Below, piece after piece: positions 1 to 6,364 of a DNA stretch of 7,816 nucleotides. The notes beneath the pieces were generated by a model that was not told the DNA's origin, searched no databases, and saw nothing but the letters and a program-made list of their open reading frames with translations. Positions within the stretch are counted from its first letter, which is position 1. Each line of letters begins with the position of its first letter. A program made the position numbers and the translations under genes. Source of the stretch: Syntrophomonas sp. UBA4807 (GTDB lineage: Bacteria; Bacillota; Syntrophomonadia; Syntrophomonadales; Syntrophomonadaceae); NCBI GenBank assembly GCA_002402575.1, contig DHGD01000168.1, forward strand, positions 1-7,816. The letters are read 5' to 3'.

Positions 1-17
1 TTAAGTTTATGTTTCAT
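1..17 (-). CDS. Possible 5' tip of a divergent gene (start codon and four further codons)
   Basis: On the minus strand an ATG at 17-15 opens a frame reading M-K-H-K-L before the window ends. An AAGGA core lies upstream (complement of 30-34), 12 bases from the ATG, which is longer than usual. A TATAAT hexamer sits at the complement of 45-50, but no good -35 hexamer precedes it. The start, ribosome site and -10 are in the right order for a gene diverging from trpB2. However, the stretch is AT-rich and only five codons are visible, so chance is a real alternative. No product can be named. Confidence 0.22.
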
Positions 18-174
18 TTTTGTGCAATTTCCTTTTGTATTGATATTATAGGATACTTGCCCGAATTGCCATGGTTTATCCCGGCCGATGTTAATGTATG
101 CGTTTGGGGGGGATAGTAGTTTCTATTTGGTTTGCCCGTTTGTGGGGCGGATTATAAAAATCATGGCTTCCGGC

Positions 175-204
175 TTGACAAATTCAGTTCGTTACCTGTA
201 CAAT
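175..204 (+). promoter_or_regulatory. Sigma-A-like promoter of the trpB2 T-box transcript
   Basis: TTGACA at 175-180 is a perfect -35 match. TACAAT at 199-204 is a five-of-six -10 match. The spacer is 18 bases. Transcription would start near 211, just ahead of Stem I of the T-box leader, which is where a T-box transcript should begin. Position relative to the leader is the main support. Confidence 0.8.
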
Positions 205-410
205 CCAGTTAATACCGATGAGTCAGAGAAGTAGGCCCGAAGCTTAGCTTGAAGAGAGTTGCAGGTGGTGGAATTGCAGCAGTGACAGGCGGGTTGAATG
301 GACTGACGAGGGTGGCTGCGAAATTGACATAGAGTAGTGGCCAACGGGAACTCCGCCCGTTATCAAGGGAGCGCGCATGCTGGTGCGTGGAATGAGTGGG
401 TCATTGGACC

Positions 411-448
411 AATTTGGGTGGTACCGCATGAGTTAAAGCTCATGTCCC
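411..448 (+). promoter_or_regulatory. T-box sequence and antiterminator fold
   Basis: The conserved T-box block occupies 411-427. GGG (416-418) pairs CCC (446-448), and GCATGAG (426-432) pairs CTCATGT (439-445). This leaves a seven-base bulge UGGUACC (419-425) on the 5' strand. The UGGU in that bulge would bind the NCCA end of uncharged tRNA. The fold uses the 5' strand of the terminator stem (439-448), so antiterminator and terminator exclude each other. Confidence 0.9.
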
Positions 449-470
449 TTACCGGGACATGAGCTTTTTT
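435..470 (+). terminator. Intrinsic terminator of the T-box leader
   Basis: Bases 435-448 pair perfectly with 454-467 (14 base pairs, centred on CTCATGTCCC/GGGACATGAG) around the five-base loop TTACC, with a six-T tract at 465-470. This is the default off-state of the leader. It lies 79 bases upstream of the trpB2 start. Confidence 0.93.
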
Positions 471-533
471 ATTCGGTATCTGCGCAGATTATATTCAAGC
501 GCCGGTGAAGAGTGGCGAAAGCCCAATAATAAT

Positions 534-540
534 AAGGAGG
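534..540 (+). promoter_or_regulatory. Ribosome binding site fixing the trpB2 start
   Basis: AAGGAGG at 534-540 lies eight bases before the ATG at 549. It decides against the longer frame opening at 459, whose ATG lies inside the terminator hairpin and has no ribosome site. Confidence 0.9.
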
Positions 541-548
541 AAAACAAA

Positions 549-1916
549 ATGGCTAAAGTTCCGTACAAAACCTATCTCACTGAAGAGGAAATACCTAAAC
601 AGTGGTATAATATCCGCGCAGATATGAAAGAACAGCATGATCCTTTATTGAATCCCGGGACCCTTCAGCCAATAACCGCGGAAGATCTTTACCCGATATT
701 CGCCAAAGAGCTGTGCAAGCAAGAGATGGACAATACCACCCGCTATGTGGACATACCCGAGCAGGTTCTGGAATTCTACCGCATGTTCAGGCCCTCTCCG
801 ATAATCCGCGCCTATGAATTGGAGAAGGCTCTGGATACCCCGGCTAAAATCTATTATAAATTTGAAGGCAACAATACTTCCGGCAGCCATAAGCTAAACG
901 CTGCCGCTGCCATGGCTTATTACGCCCAAGAGGAGGGTCTGACCTCGCTGACCACCGAAACCGGGGCCGGTCAGTGGGGCACCGCTTTAGCCCAGGCCTG
1001 CGCTTTTTATGGCCTGGACCTGACCGTGTTCATGGTAAAGGTTTCTTTTGAGCAAAAGCCTTTCCGCAAGGCGGTCATGGAAACCTACGGGGCCAAGATA
1101 ATACCCAGCCCCTCTGACACTACCGAGGTGGGCCGGGCCATTCTGGCCAAAGACCCCACCACCGGCGGCAGCCTGGGCTGCGCTATCTCGGAAGCAATAG
1201 AAAAGTCGCTGGGAGATGAGAATTGCCGCTATGCGCTAGGTTCGGTTCTAAACCAGGTGTTGCTGCACCAATCAATTATCGGCCTGGAAAGCAAACTTGC
1301 CATGGAAAAAATCGGTGAATACCCCGACATCATCGTGGGCTGCGCCGGCGGCGGTTCTAATCTGGGTGGCTTAATGGCGGCTTTCATGCAGGATAAACTG
1401 AGTGGCAAGAGCAATTCCAGATTCATCGCGGTAGAACCGGCCTCCTGCCCCTCTTTAACCCGAGGCCGCTACGCTTATGACTTCTGTGACACCGGCAAGA
1501 TCACCCCGTTAGCCAAGATGTACACCCTGGGCAGCCAGTTCATCCCCTCGCCCAACCACGCCGGAGGACTGCGCTACCATGGCATGTCGCCCATCCTCTC
1601 CAAGCTGTACCATGACGGCTACATGGAAGCCATTTCCGCCGAACAGACCCGGGTGTTTGATGCCGCCACCCTGTTCTGCAAGCGGGAGCAGATCCTGCCT
1701 GCCCCTGAATCGGCGCACGCTATCTATGGCGCGGTGCAAGAAGCCCTGAAATGCAAGGAAGCGGGCGAAGCCAAGACCATCTTGTTCGGCCTGACCGGCA
1801 CCGGCTACTTCGATATGCACGCTTACTCGCAGTATCTGGATGGAACCATGTCTGATTACATCCCCACCGATGAGGATCTGGAGCGGGGATTCGCCAGTCT
1901 GCCGGTAGTGGAATAG
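549..1916 (+). CDS. trpB2: Tryptophan synthase beta chain, TrpB2 type
   Basis: This is a 455-residue PLP enzyme that condenses indole (or, with an alpha partner, indole from indole-glycerol phosphate) with serine to make tryptophan in the cytoplasm. The PLP-binding lysine is K115 in the GSHKLNAA segment (112-119). The phosphate-binding glycine loop GGGSN is at 267-271, and ETGAGQWG, the family catalytic-glutamate segment, lies just after the lysine. The long N-terminal extension (about 70 residues before the FYRMFRPSP segment) and total length are those of the TrpB2 branch, not of the shorter TrpB1 (about 400 residues). The start at 549 is chosen for its AAGGAGG site. No trpA or other trp gene is adjacent, so the enzyme may work alone on free indole; that is inference. 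Expression is controlled by the UGG T-box leader. The frame is intact with all expected motifs. Confidence 0.95.
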   Translation: MAKVPYKTYLTEEEIPKQWYNIRADMKEQHDPLLNPGTLQPITAEDLYPIFAKELCKQEMDNTTRYVDIPEQVLEFYRMFRPSPIIRAYELEKALDTPAKIYYKFEGNNTSGSHKLNAAAAMAYYAQEEGLTSLTTETGAGQWGTALAQACAFYGLDLTVFMVKVSFEQKPFRKAVMETYGAKIIPSPSDTTEVGRAILAKDPTTGGSLGCAISEAIEKSLGDENCRYALGSVLNQVLLHQSIIGLESKLAMEKIGEYPDIIVGCAGGGSNLGGLMAAFMQDKLSGKSNSRFIAVEPASCPSLTRGRYAYDFCDTGKITPLAKMYTLGSQFIPSPNHAGGLRYHGMSPILSKLYHDGYMEAISAEQTRVFDAATLFCKREQILPAPESAHAIYGAVQEALKCKEAGEAKTILFGLTGTGYFDMHAYSQYLDGTMSDYIPTDEDLERGFASLPVVE

Positions 1917-1932
1917 TTTAAATCACCAGCAA

Positions 1933-1981
1933 AAGGCCCTTAAAACTCCGCTTGTGCGGTGTGTTTAAGGGCCTTGATTTT
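1933..1981 (+). terminator. Intrinsic terminator after trpB2, possibly bidirectional
   Basis: AAGGCCCTTAAA (1933-1944) pairs perfectly with TTTAAGGGCCTT (1964-1975). An inner CCGC/GCGG helix (1948-1951 with 1956-1959) sits around a TTGT loop. GATTTTT follows on the plus strand. An AAAA run at 1931-1934 gives a short T tract on the minus strand too, so it could also stop transcripts from the facing helicase gene. It begins 17 bases after the trpB2 stop. Confidence 0.88.
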
Positions 1982-2124
1982 TCGGCGCTATTGAAAGGAG
2001 AACCGGAATTGGCCACGGCTTTTGCTCCTGTCACCGGCCTTTCTTCCCTGTTAAGTTCTCCCTTTTGTCAATTTTAAGGAGCGAATCGCATTAACAATAT
2101 TATTATGATTGTTCTGGATTTAAT

Positions 2125-2159
2125 AGCCGTTTCTCAGCCCCAATGGCGGAGAAACAGCT
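2125..2159 (-). other. Hairpin in the 3' region of the helicase transcript
   Basis: AGC-C-GTTTCTC-A-GCC (2125-2139) pairs with GGC-G-GAGAAAC-A-GCT (2145-2159), with two single mismatches and a five-base loop. It lies 55 bases beyond the helicase stop. Neither side carries a T run, so it is not a classical intrinsic terminator. It may be a 3'-end stabilising structure or a weak terminator. The rest of the gap between 1982 and 2213 shows no gene I would call. Confidence 0.4.
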
Positions 2160-2213
2160 CATATATTCCCAGCGCGGATCATCCGCCGGCCCGCCACTCA
2201 ACCGCATCAGTCA

Positions 2214-3365
2214 CTACCTGGCAGCTGCGGTAAGCTCATAAGGCAGATCGCGGGCAACAGAAATTTTTTGGCGGATCAAGGCCTGGATATCGCGAAGATA
2301 TTTCCTCTCCTCACGGTCGCAGAACGATACCGCCATGCCCCCTAATCCGGCCCGGCCGGTTCTGCCGATGCGGTGCACATACGTCTCAGGCACATTAGGC
2401 AGGTCGAAGTTTACTACCAGAGATAATTCCGGCACGTCGATGCCCCTAGACGCAATATCAGTAGCTATCAAGACCTGGGTGTGCCGGGCTTTAAAACTAT
2501 TCAAGGCCGACTGTCGGGCCTGCTGAGATTTGTTGCCGTGGATAGCCTGGGCCGGTATGCCCGCAATCACCAGGGCCTTGGCAACCTTATCAGCGCCATG
2601 TTTGGTGCGGGTAAACACCAGGGCTGAATCGACTTCGCCATCATTGAGCAACTTGATCAATGCGGCGGTCTTGTCTCTTTGCTCTACGAAATAGACCGAC
2701 TGTTCGATAACCTCAACTGTTGAAGAAACCGGGGTCACCGCCACCCGCGCCGGGTCTGTCAAAATTTCATCAGCCAAGTCACTGATTTCCGAGGGCATGG
2801 TAGCGGAAAACAACAGGGTCTGCCGTTTGACCGGCAGCCTGGCGATAATCTTTTTCATGTCGTGGGCAAACCCCATATCCAACATACGATCAGCCTCATC
2901 CAGCACGAATATTTCCACCCCATCTAAACGGATGTATTTCTGGTTCATGAGATCCAGCAGACGGCCCGGAGTTGCCACCAGGATATCCACCCCCGCCCGC
3001 AACAAGTTAGTCTGCGGCACCTGTGACACCCCGCCGAAGACGACCGCATGCTTCAGTCCGGTATGCCTTCCATAAGCGGCCAGGCATTCTCCGATCTGCA
3101 CTGCCAGTTCACGGGTAGGGGTTAATATCAGGGCTTTTATTGCCCTTACCTGTCTGAGATTGCTCCTGCCTTTGTAAATGGTCTGCAATATGGGTACCGA
3201 GAAGGCTGCGGTCTTGCCGGTGCCGGTCTGCGCGCAGCCGACCACGTCTCTTCCCTCCAAGATAACCGGTATGGCCTGTTCCTGTATGGGAGTAGGAGCG
3301 CTGTAGCCCTCACTCTTTAAAGCCTTTAAAATCGGGGTAATGATGTTCAGTTGTTCGAAATTCAA
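2214..3365 (-). CDS. DEAD-box ATP-dependent RNA helicase, compact RhlE-like
   Basis: This cytoplasmic helicase uses ATP to unwind short RNA duplexes in ribosome assembly or mRNA turnover. All core motifs are present in its 383 residues: F3 and the Q motif ending at Q28, motif I AQTGTGKT (45-52), Ia PTRELAVQ (83-90), GG (111-112), Ib TPGRLLDL (132-139), II DEAD (156-159), III SAT (187-189), V ATDIASRGID (301-310) and VI HRIGRTGR (331-338). The protein stops about 45 residues after motif VI, so it lacks the basic or RNA-binding C-terminal tail of CshA, CsdA and DbpA and is a minimal core enzyme. The start is TTG at 3365-3363. It has AAAGGAG (complement of 3373-3379) seven bases upstream and an in-frame TAA just before (complement of 3378-3380), so no upstream ATG is possible. 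It forms its own unit, convergent with trpB2. Confidence 0.95.
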   Translation of the reverse strand: MNFEQLNIITPILKALKSEGYSAPTPIQEQAIPVILEGRDVVGCAQTGTGKTAAFSVPILQTIYKGRSNLRQVRAIKALILTPTRELAVQIGECLAAYGRHTGLKHAVVFGGVSQVPQTNLLRAGVDILVATPGRLLDLMNQKYIRLDGVEIFVLDEADRMLDMGFAHDMKKIIARLPVKRQTLLFSATMPSEISDLADEILTDPARVAVTPVSSTVEVIEQSVYFVEQRDKTAALIKLLNDGEVDSALVFTRTKHGADKVAKALVIAGIPAQAIHGNKSQQARQSALNSFKARHTQVLIATDIASRGIDVPELSLVVNFDLPNVPETYVHRIGRTGRAGLGGMAVSFCDREERKYLRDIQALIRQKISVARDLPYELTAAAR

Positions 3366-3372
3366 AATCTTT

Positions 3373-3379
3373 CTCCTTT
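3373..3379 (-). promoter_or_regulatory. Ribosome binding site for the TTG-started helicase
   Basis: AAAGGAG on the minus strand stands seven bases before the TTG start. The in-frame stop directly overlapping its upstream edge leaves TTG as the only possible start ahead of the Q motif. Confidence 0.85.
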
Positions 3380-3390
3380 ATGTGGCCAAA

Positions 3391-3416
3391 GCCGCTTATT
3401 TAATGTGTTCCGCGGC
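3391..3416 (-). other. Hairpin in the helicase 5' untranslated region
   Basis: GCCGC (3391-3395) pairs with GCGGC (3412-3416) around a 16-base AT-rich loop, ending 11 bases from the ribosome site. A 12-base palindrome CAGCTGCAGCTG lies further upstream at 3452-3463. I found no convincing -35/-10 pair for the helicase between 3380 and 3490. These elements are the only structure seen there. Confidence 0.3.
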
Positions 3417-3492
3417 AGGCAACCGACCCGCCACGGAAGCAGTTGTTGATTCAGCTGCAGCTGCAACGCCATGAAAACTGATCACGGTATTA

Positions 3493-3538
3493 ATATAAAA
3501 AGAGCGGACTACTCATAATAAATTGAGTTTCCCGCTCT
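3493..3538 (-). terminator. Intrinsic terminator of the hydrolase/flavodiiron operon
   Basis: Read on the minus strand, AGAGCGG (complement of 3532-3538) pairs with CCGCTCT (complement of 3501-3507). An inner ACTC/GAGT helix uses 3511-3514 and 3525-3528. TTTTATATT follows at the complement of 3492-3500. It lies about 150 bases after the flavodiiron stop and just ahead of the helicase leader, so it separates the two units. Confidence 0.75.
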
Positions 3539-3554
3539 GTAAGCTCATATCGCA

Positions 3555-3568
3555 TTATATTAATATAA
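3555..3568. repeat. 14-base AT palindrome with a partial copy at 3488-3498
   Basis: TTATATTAATATAA is a perfect palindrome. Its right 11 bases, TATTAATATAA, recur exactly at 3488-3498, 70 bases away and on the other side of the terminator hairpin. The surrounding 3539-3691 stretch is AT-rich and contains one further small inverted repeat, TGTGC/GCACA at 3619-3635, but no gene. It could be an operator pair or simply AT-rich spacer. Confidence 0.3.
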
Positions 3569-3691
3569 GCAGTTGAAAAAACAATATTACCACAAGAGTA
3601 TAACATACTTACCGGCAGTGTGCAAAATTAGCACAATACCTGGTTATGAGTCCCCTCCCGAACAGCGCGATGATGGATATGCTAAGGCTTT

Positions 3692-6307
3692 TTAGACGGG
3701 ATCAAACATATCTCTGCTGGCTCCGCAGGCCGGGCACTCATCCGGCGGTTCAGGGCCTTCGTGCACATACCCGCATACCCGGCAGCGCCAGCGGTTGGAA
3801 CGGCGCTGACCGCTCTCATCCCGGCCCAGGGTTCTTAAGGCCTCACTGCTGTCCACTTGGGGAGCCATGATGATTATCCCCACCACGACCCCGTCTTTTA
3901 TAAAGCTCTTTTTGTAGAAATTCTCCGCCTGGTCGCGCACCTCAACCACCCGGCACCGGTCTTCCGGCCAGTTTACCTCTCCTACTGAGAATATCTCCAT
4001 ATCGAAGGCTTTGAGCAGAGTAGACAATACCGGCGGCACGTATTCAATCCAATCCCCGGCGGCATTGGCCCCGGCCACCCGGCCGGTCTCCAGGGCTACC
4101 GCCCAGCCGCCATTCAGTTCTTGGCCGCATTGGGCCGCATCACCGGCGGCATATACGTTGGAGGCGCTGGTGCGCATGGCATTGTCCACGATGACGCCAC
4201 GGCCGCAGTCAATCCCCGCGGCCTGCGCCACATCCAGCCTGGGGCTGACTCCCTGACACATAATCACCACATCGGCCGAAATATCTTGACCATCTTTAAG
4301 CTTCACCCCGGTTACTACGGTGTCTCCTTGCAGGTAATCCACCTCAGCCCCTAGAAACAGGTCTATGCCTTTGCCCTTGACCAGGTCTGCCAGGCGCTGC
4401 GCGGCATCTTCATCCAAATAATCAGGCAGCAGCCGCGGGGAAGGTTCCACAATGGTAATGGCAAGGCCCGCTGCGGATATACCGGAGGCTACTTCCAGCC
4501 CCAACAGATCGCCGCCGATTATCGCCACCCGGCGGCTGGAAGTGAGCGCAGCCTTAAGAGCCCGGGCGTTGGCCAGGTTGCGCAGGGTAAATACCCCGGG
4601 GAGCCCTGTTCCTGGTATTGACGGCAAATTGCTGCTGGCGCCGCTGGCAATGATTAATTTGTCATAGACCAGAACGTCTCCGTCAGCCAGGGTTACAGTT
4701 CGCTCAGCCGTATTTAGAGCGGTAACTGCTGCTGAAGTCCTGACCTCAACTTGATTGTCCTCAAACCACTTCTGCTCATAGATGAAGAAACGGCTGTCAT
4801 CCATTTCCCCGGTAAGCAACTCAGCCAGGGCAGGCCGATAGTATGGCCGTACCGCCTCATCAGTCAAAATGGTTATAGCCGCGCTGCGATTGCGTTTTCT
4901 CAACGCCCCGGCAGCTGATAATCCGGCGATTCCGCCTCCTAAAATAAGGAATTTTTCATCACTGTCGCTGATGAACTCGTCCTCCATCTTCAAGGCCACA
5001 AAGTTGCTCCTGCTGACACCGCAGGCCGGGCATACTCCGGGCGGCTCCTCGCCTTCAACAATGTGGCCGCAAATCAGGCAGCGCCATTTTTTCTTAGATT
5101 TGGGCTGTTTTTTTTCCAAGACCATTTTGGCGAAATCCATACCGAACTGAAAAGCGTCTTCCAGATTGCGCTCTGAAGGCTTAAAATTGATGCGCAGACC
5201 AGGGAGCACGTCCATGCGTAAGCTGCGCAGCCGGGCTTCGATATTGACCACGGCTTCCCCGCTCCAGCCAAAGGACCCGAAGGCGCCTCCTACCAGATGG
5301 TGATGGGTGACGGGAGAAAGGTGGGTTATCAAATCCCACACCGGCGGCAGGGTGTCTCCAACCAGGGTGGGAGAGCCTATCAACAAGCCGTCAGCGCCGT
5401 CGATCTCTGCCAGTACCTCGTCGCGGCTTACCTCGGTGAGATCGAATTGTTTGATATTTAAATCGGCCGCCATCTGCAGCCCTTCCACTATCGAATCGGC
5501 TATCAACCGGGTATAACCGTAGGCGGTAACGCAGCACAATACTATTTTGGGGCGCGGGTCCTCCGCAGGCGCGGGGGGTTGAGCCCAGCTCCGGTAGAGG
5601 TCGATATAATAAGGGATGTCGGTGCGGATGATGGGACCGTGTCCGGGGGCTATCACCTCCAGGGGCAGATCCTTAATCTTATCCAGGGCTTCCAACACAT
5701 AGGGCTTAAACGGGCCGATGATCATATCGAAGTAATATTTATAGGCGGGGATGATATCCCTGTCAATTTTGTCATTAAAAACTCCGGGGTCGGCGTAATG
5801 ACTGCCAAAGGAATCGCAGGAGAACAGTATCTTGTCTTCTTTAAGGTAGGTATACATGGAGTCCGGCCAGTGCAGGAATGGAGCGGAAATGAACTGCAGC
5901 GTCTTGCCCCCCAAGTCCAGTTCCTCCAGGTGCTGCACCTCGCGGGACTTCATTTTGCTGTTGGCAATCTCTTTAAGGAAGCGGAGCGCGGTGGAACTAC
6001 CCAATACAGTGAGTCCGGGGATTTTCTTGAGCAGTTTTTCCACCGCGCCGGCATGGTCCGGTTCAGTGTGGTTCATTACCAGGTAATCTATTTGAGAGAG
6101 GTCGATGATTCCGGCCAGATTGTTTATATACTCGTCGAAGAACTTCTCTTTTACGGTTTCGATCAGAGCGGTTTTTTGGCTGCCTTTAACCAGGTAAGCA
6201 TTGTAGGTGGTCCCCTGTTCGGTGGTCATAATAATATCAAAGACCTTTAAATGGGGATCCTGTACCCCTGCCCAATATACGTCCGGTGTGATCTGAACTG
6301 CCTGCAT
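3692..6307 (-). CDS. Multidomain flavodiiron protein: diiron/FMN core, rubredoxin, NADH:rubredoxin reductase, rubredoxin
   Basis: This 871-residue cytoplasmic enzyme is predicted to reduce O2 to water, and perhaps NO to N2O, with NAD(P)H. Domains in order: a metallo-beta-lactamase diiron domain (about 1-245) with ligands H80, E82, D84, H146, D165 and H223 all present; an FMN flavodoxin domain (about 255-395; FMN loop near T262-T267); a short-spaced rubredoxin (C410, C413, C426, C429); a two-dinucleotide reductase (about 452-810) with FAD motif G457-G459-G462, NAD motif at 598-603 and FAD-binding G722-D723; and a second short-spaced rubredoxin at the C terminus (C842, C845, C858, C861). Each rubredoxin is CxxC-x12-CxxC. 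E621, at the end of the second strand of the NAD fold, favours NADH over NADPH. The second glycine of the NAD motif is Asp (D600). The start ATG has AAAAGGGG seven bases upstream. The architecture resembles class F-type flavodiiron proteins of clostridia, with an extra rubredoxin. The preceding hydrolase gene is 89 bases away and probably co-transcribed. Confidence 0.95.
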   Translation of the reverse strand: MQAVQITPDVYWAGVQDPHLKVFDIIMTTEQGTTYNAYLVKGSQKTALIETVKEKFFDEYINNLAGIIDLSQIDYLVMNHTEPDHAGAVEKLLKKIPGLTVLGSSTALRFLKEIANSKMKSREVQHLEELDLGGKTLQFISAPFLHWPDSMYTYLKEDKILFSCDSFGSHYADPGVFNDKIDRDIIPAYKYYFDMIIGPFKPYVLEALDKIKDLPLEVIAPGHGPIIRTDIPYYIDLYRSWAQPPAPAEDPRPKIVLCCVTAYGYTRLIADSIVEGLQMAADLNIKQFDLTEVSRDEVLAEIDGADGLLIGSPTLVGDTLPPVWDLITHLSPVTHHHLVGGAFGSFGWSGEAVVNIEARLRSLRMDVLPGLRINFKPSERNLEDAFQFGMDFAKMVLEKKQPKSKKKWRCLICGHIVEGEEPPGVCPACGVSRSNFVALKMEDEFISDSDEKFLILGGGIAGLSAAGALRKRNRSAAITILTDEAVRPYYRPALAELLTGEMDDSRFFIYEQKWFEDNQVEVRTSAAVTALNTAERTVTLADGDVLVYDKLIIASGASSNLPSIPGTGLPGVFTLRNLANARALKAALTSSRRVAIIGGDLLGLEVASGISAAGLAITIVEPSPRLLPDYLDEDAAQRLADLVKGKGIDLFLGAEVDYLQGDTVVTGVKLKDGQDISADVVIMCQGVSPRLDVAQAAGIDCGRGVIVDNAMRTSASNVYAAGDAAQCGQELNGGWAVALETGRVAGANAAGDWIEYVPPVLSTLLKAFDMEIFSVGEVNWPEDRCRVVEVRDQAENFYKKSFIKDGVVVGIIIMAPQVDSSEALRTLGRDESGQRRSNRWRCRVCGYVHEGPEPPDECPACGASRDMFDPV
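3723..3790 (-). repeat. Rubredoxin-coding repeat, copy 2 (C-terminal)
   Basis: This segment and 5019-5086 encode the two short-spaced rubredoxins of the flavodiiron protein. Both are 68 bases from the shared CCGCAGGCCGGGCA block to the shared GGCAGCGCCA block. At protein level 18 of 29 positions agree from the first Trp to the last Phe, which points to an internal duplication of one rubredoxin module. Confidence 0.8.
5019..5086 (-). repeat. Rubredoxin-coding repeat, copy 1 (internal)
   Basis: This is the partner of 3723-3790. It encodes the rubredoxin between the flavodoxin and reductase modules. CCGCAGGCCGGGCA lies at 5019-5032 and GGCAGCGCCA at 5077-5086, with the same spacing as in the other copy. 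Confidence 0.8.
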
Positions 6308-6364
6308 GCTATTACCCCTTTTCCATTTGATAATGAATTACCTCGGCTGGATTGTAGGTCGTGC

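Larger units (their letters stand above)
211..470 (+). promoter_or_regulatory. T-box riboswitch leader, tryptophan specifier (UGG)
   Basis: This is a tRNA-sensing leader that lets transcription continue into trpB2 when uncharged tRNA-Trp accumulates. Stem I closes with GTCAG (222-226) pairing CTGAC (303-307). Above it the specifier loop has an AGUA-type strand at 230-233 opposite GAA-TGG-A, placing the specifier triplet UGG (Trp) at 299-301. GGCCCG (234-239) pairs CGGGTT (290-295). The AGAGAG element is at 253-258, and the distal hairpin GTTGCA (258-263)/TGCAGC (275-280) carries a GGUGG-type loop. A GCGAAA/AGAGTAG pair at 318-336 resembles the Stem II S-turn. AACGGG (343-348)/CCCGTT (356-361) is a likely Stem III hairpin. 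The conserved T-box sequence lies at 411-427, followed by competing antiterminator and terminator. The tryptophan specifier matches the downstream tryptophan synthase gene, which makes the call strong. Confidence 0.95.

Noticed and set aside
244..429. 61-codon minus-strand frame across the leader
   Set aside because: It lies wholly within the T-box leader RNA, whose pairing explains the sequence, and has no ribosome site or known motif.
459..548. Longer trpB2 frame starting at an ATG at 459
   Set aside because: That ATG is inside the T-box terminator stem and has no ribosome site. The ATG at 549 has AAGGAGG at the right distance and matches the family N terminus.
2009..2077. 22-codon frame with AAAGGAG seven bases before a TTG
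   Set aside because: It has a plausible ribosome site, but it lies after the trpB2 terminator with no promoter seen and a low-complexity product. Chance is likely.
2105..2230. 41-codon plus-strand frame running into the helicase 3' end
   Set aside because: It has no close ribosome site, overlaps the helicase gene in antisense and contains the 2125-2159 hairpin. No protein features.
3452..3463. CAGCTGCAGCTG palindrome upstream of the helicase
   Set aside because: Simple alternating CAGCTG repeat. It has no convincing link to a promoter or known regulator.
3619..3635. TGTGC/GCACA inverted repeat with a seven-base spacer
   Set aside because: Only five pairs, far downstream of the flavodiiron stop, and no match to an operator I can name.
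5579..6250. 223-codon plus-strand frame opposite the flavodiiron gene
   Set aside because: It is antisense to the diiron domain, whose metal ligands are all intact on the minus strand. It shows no motif, so it is a codon-bias shadow.
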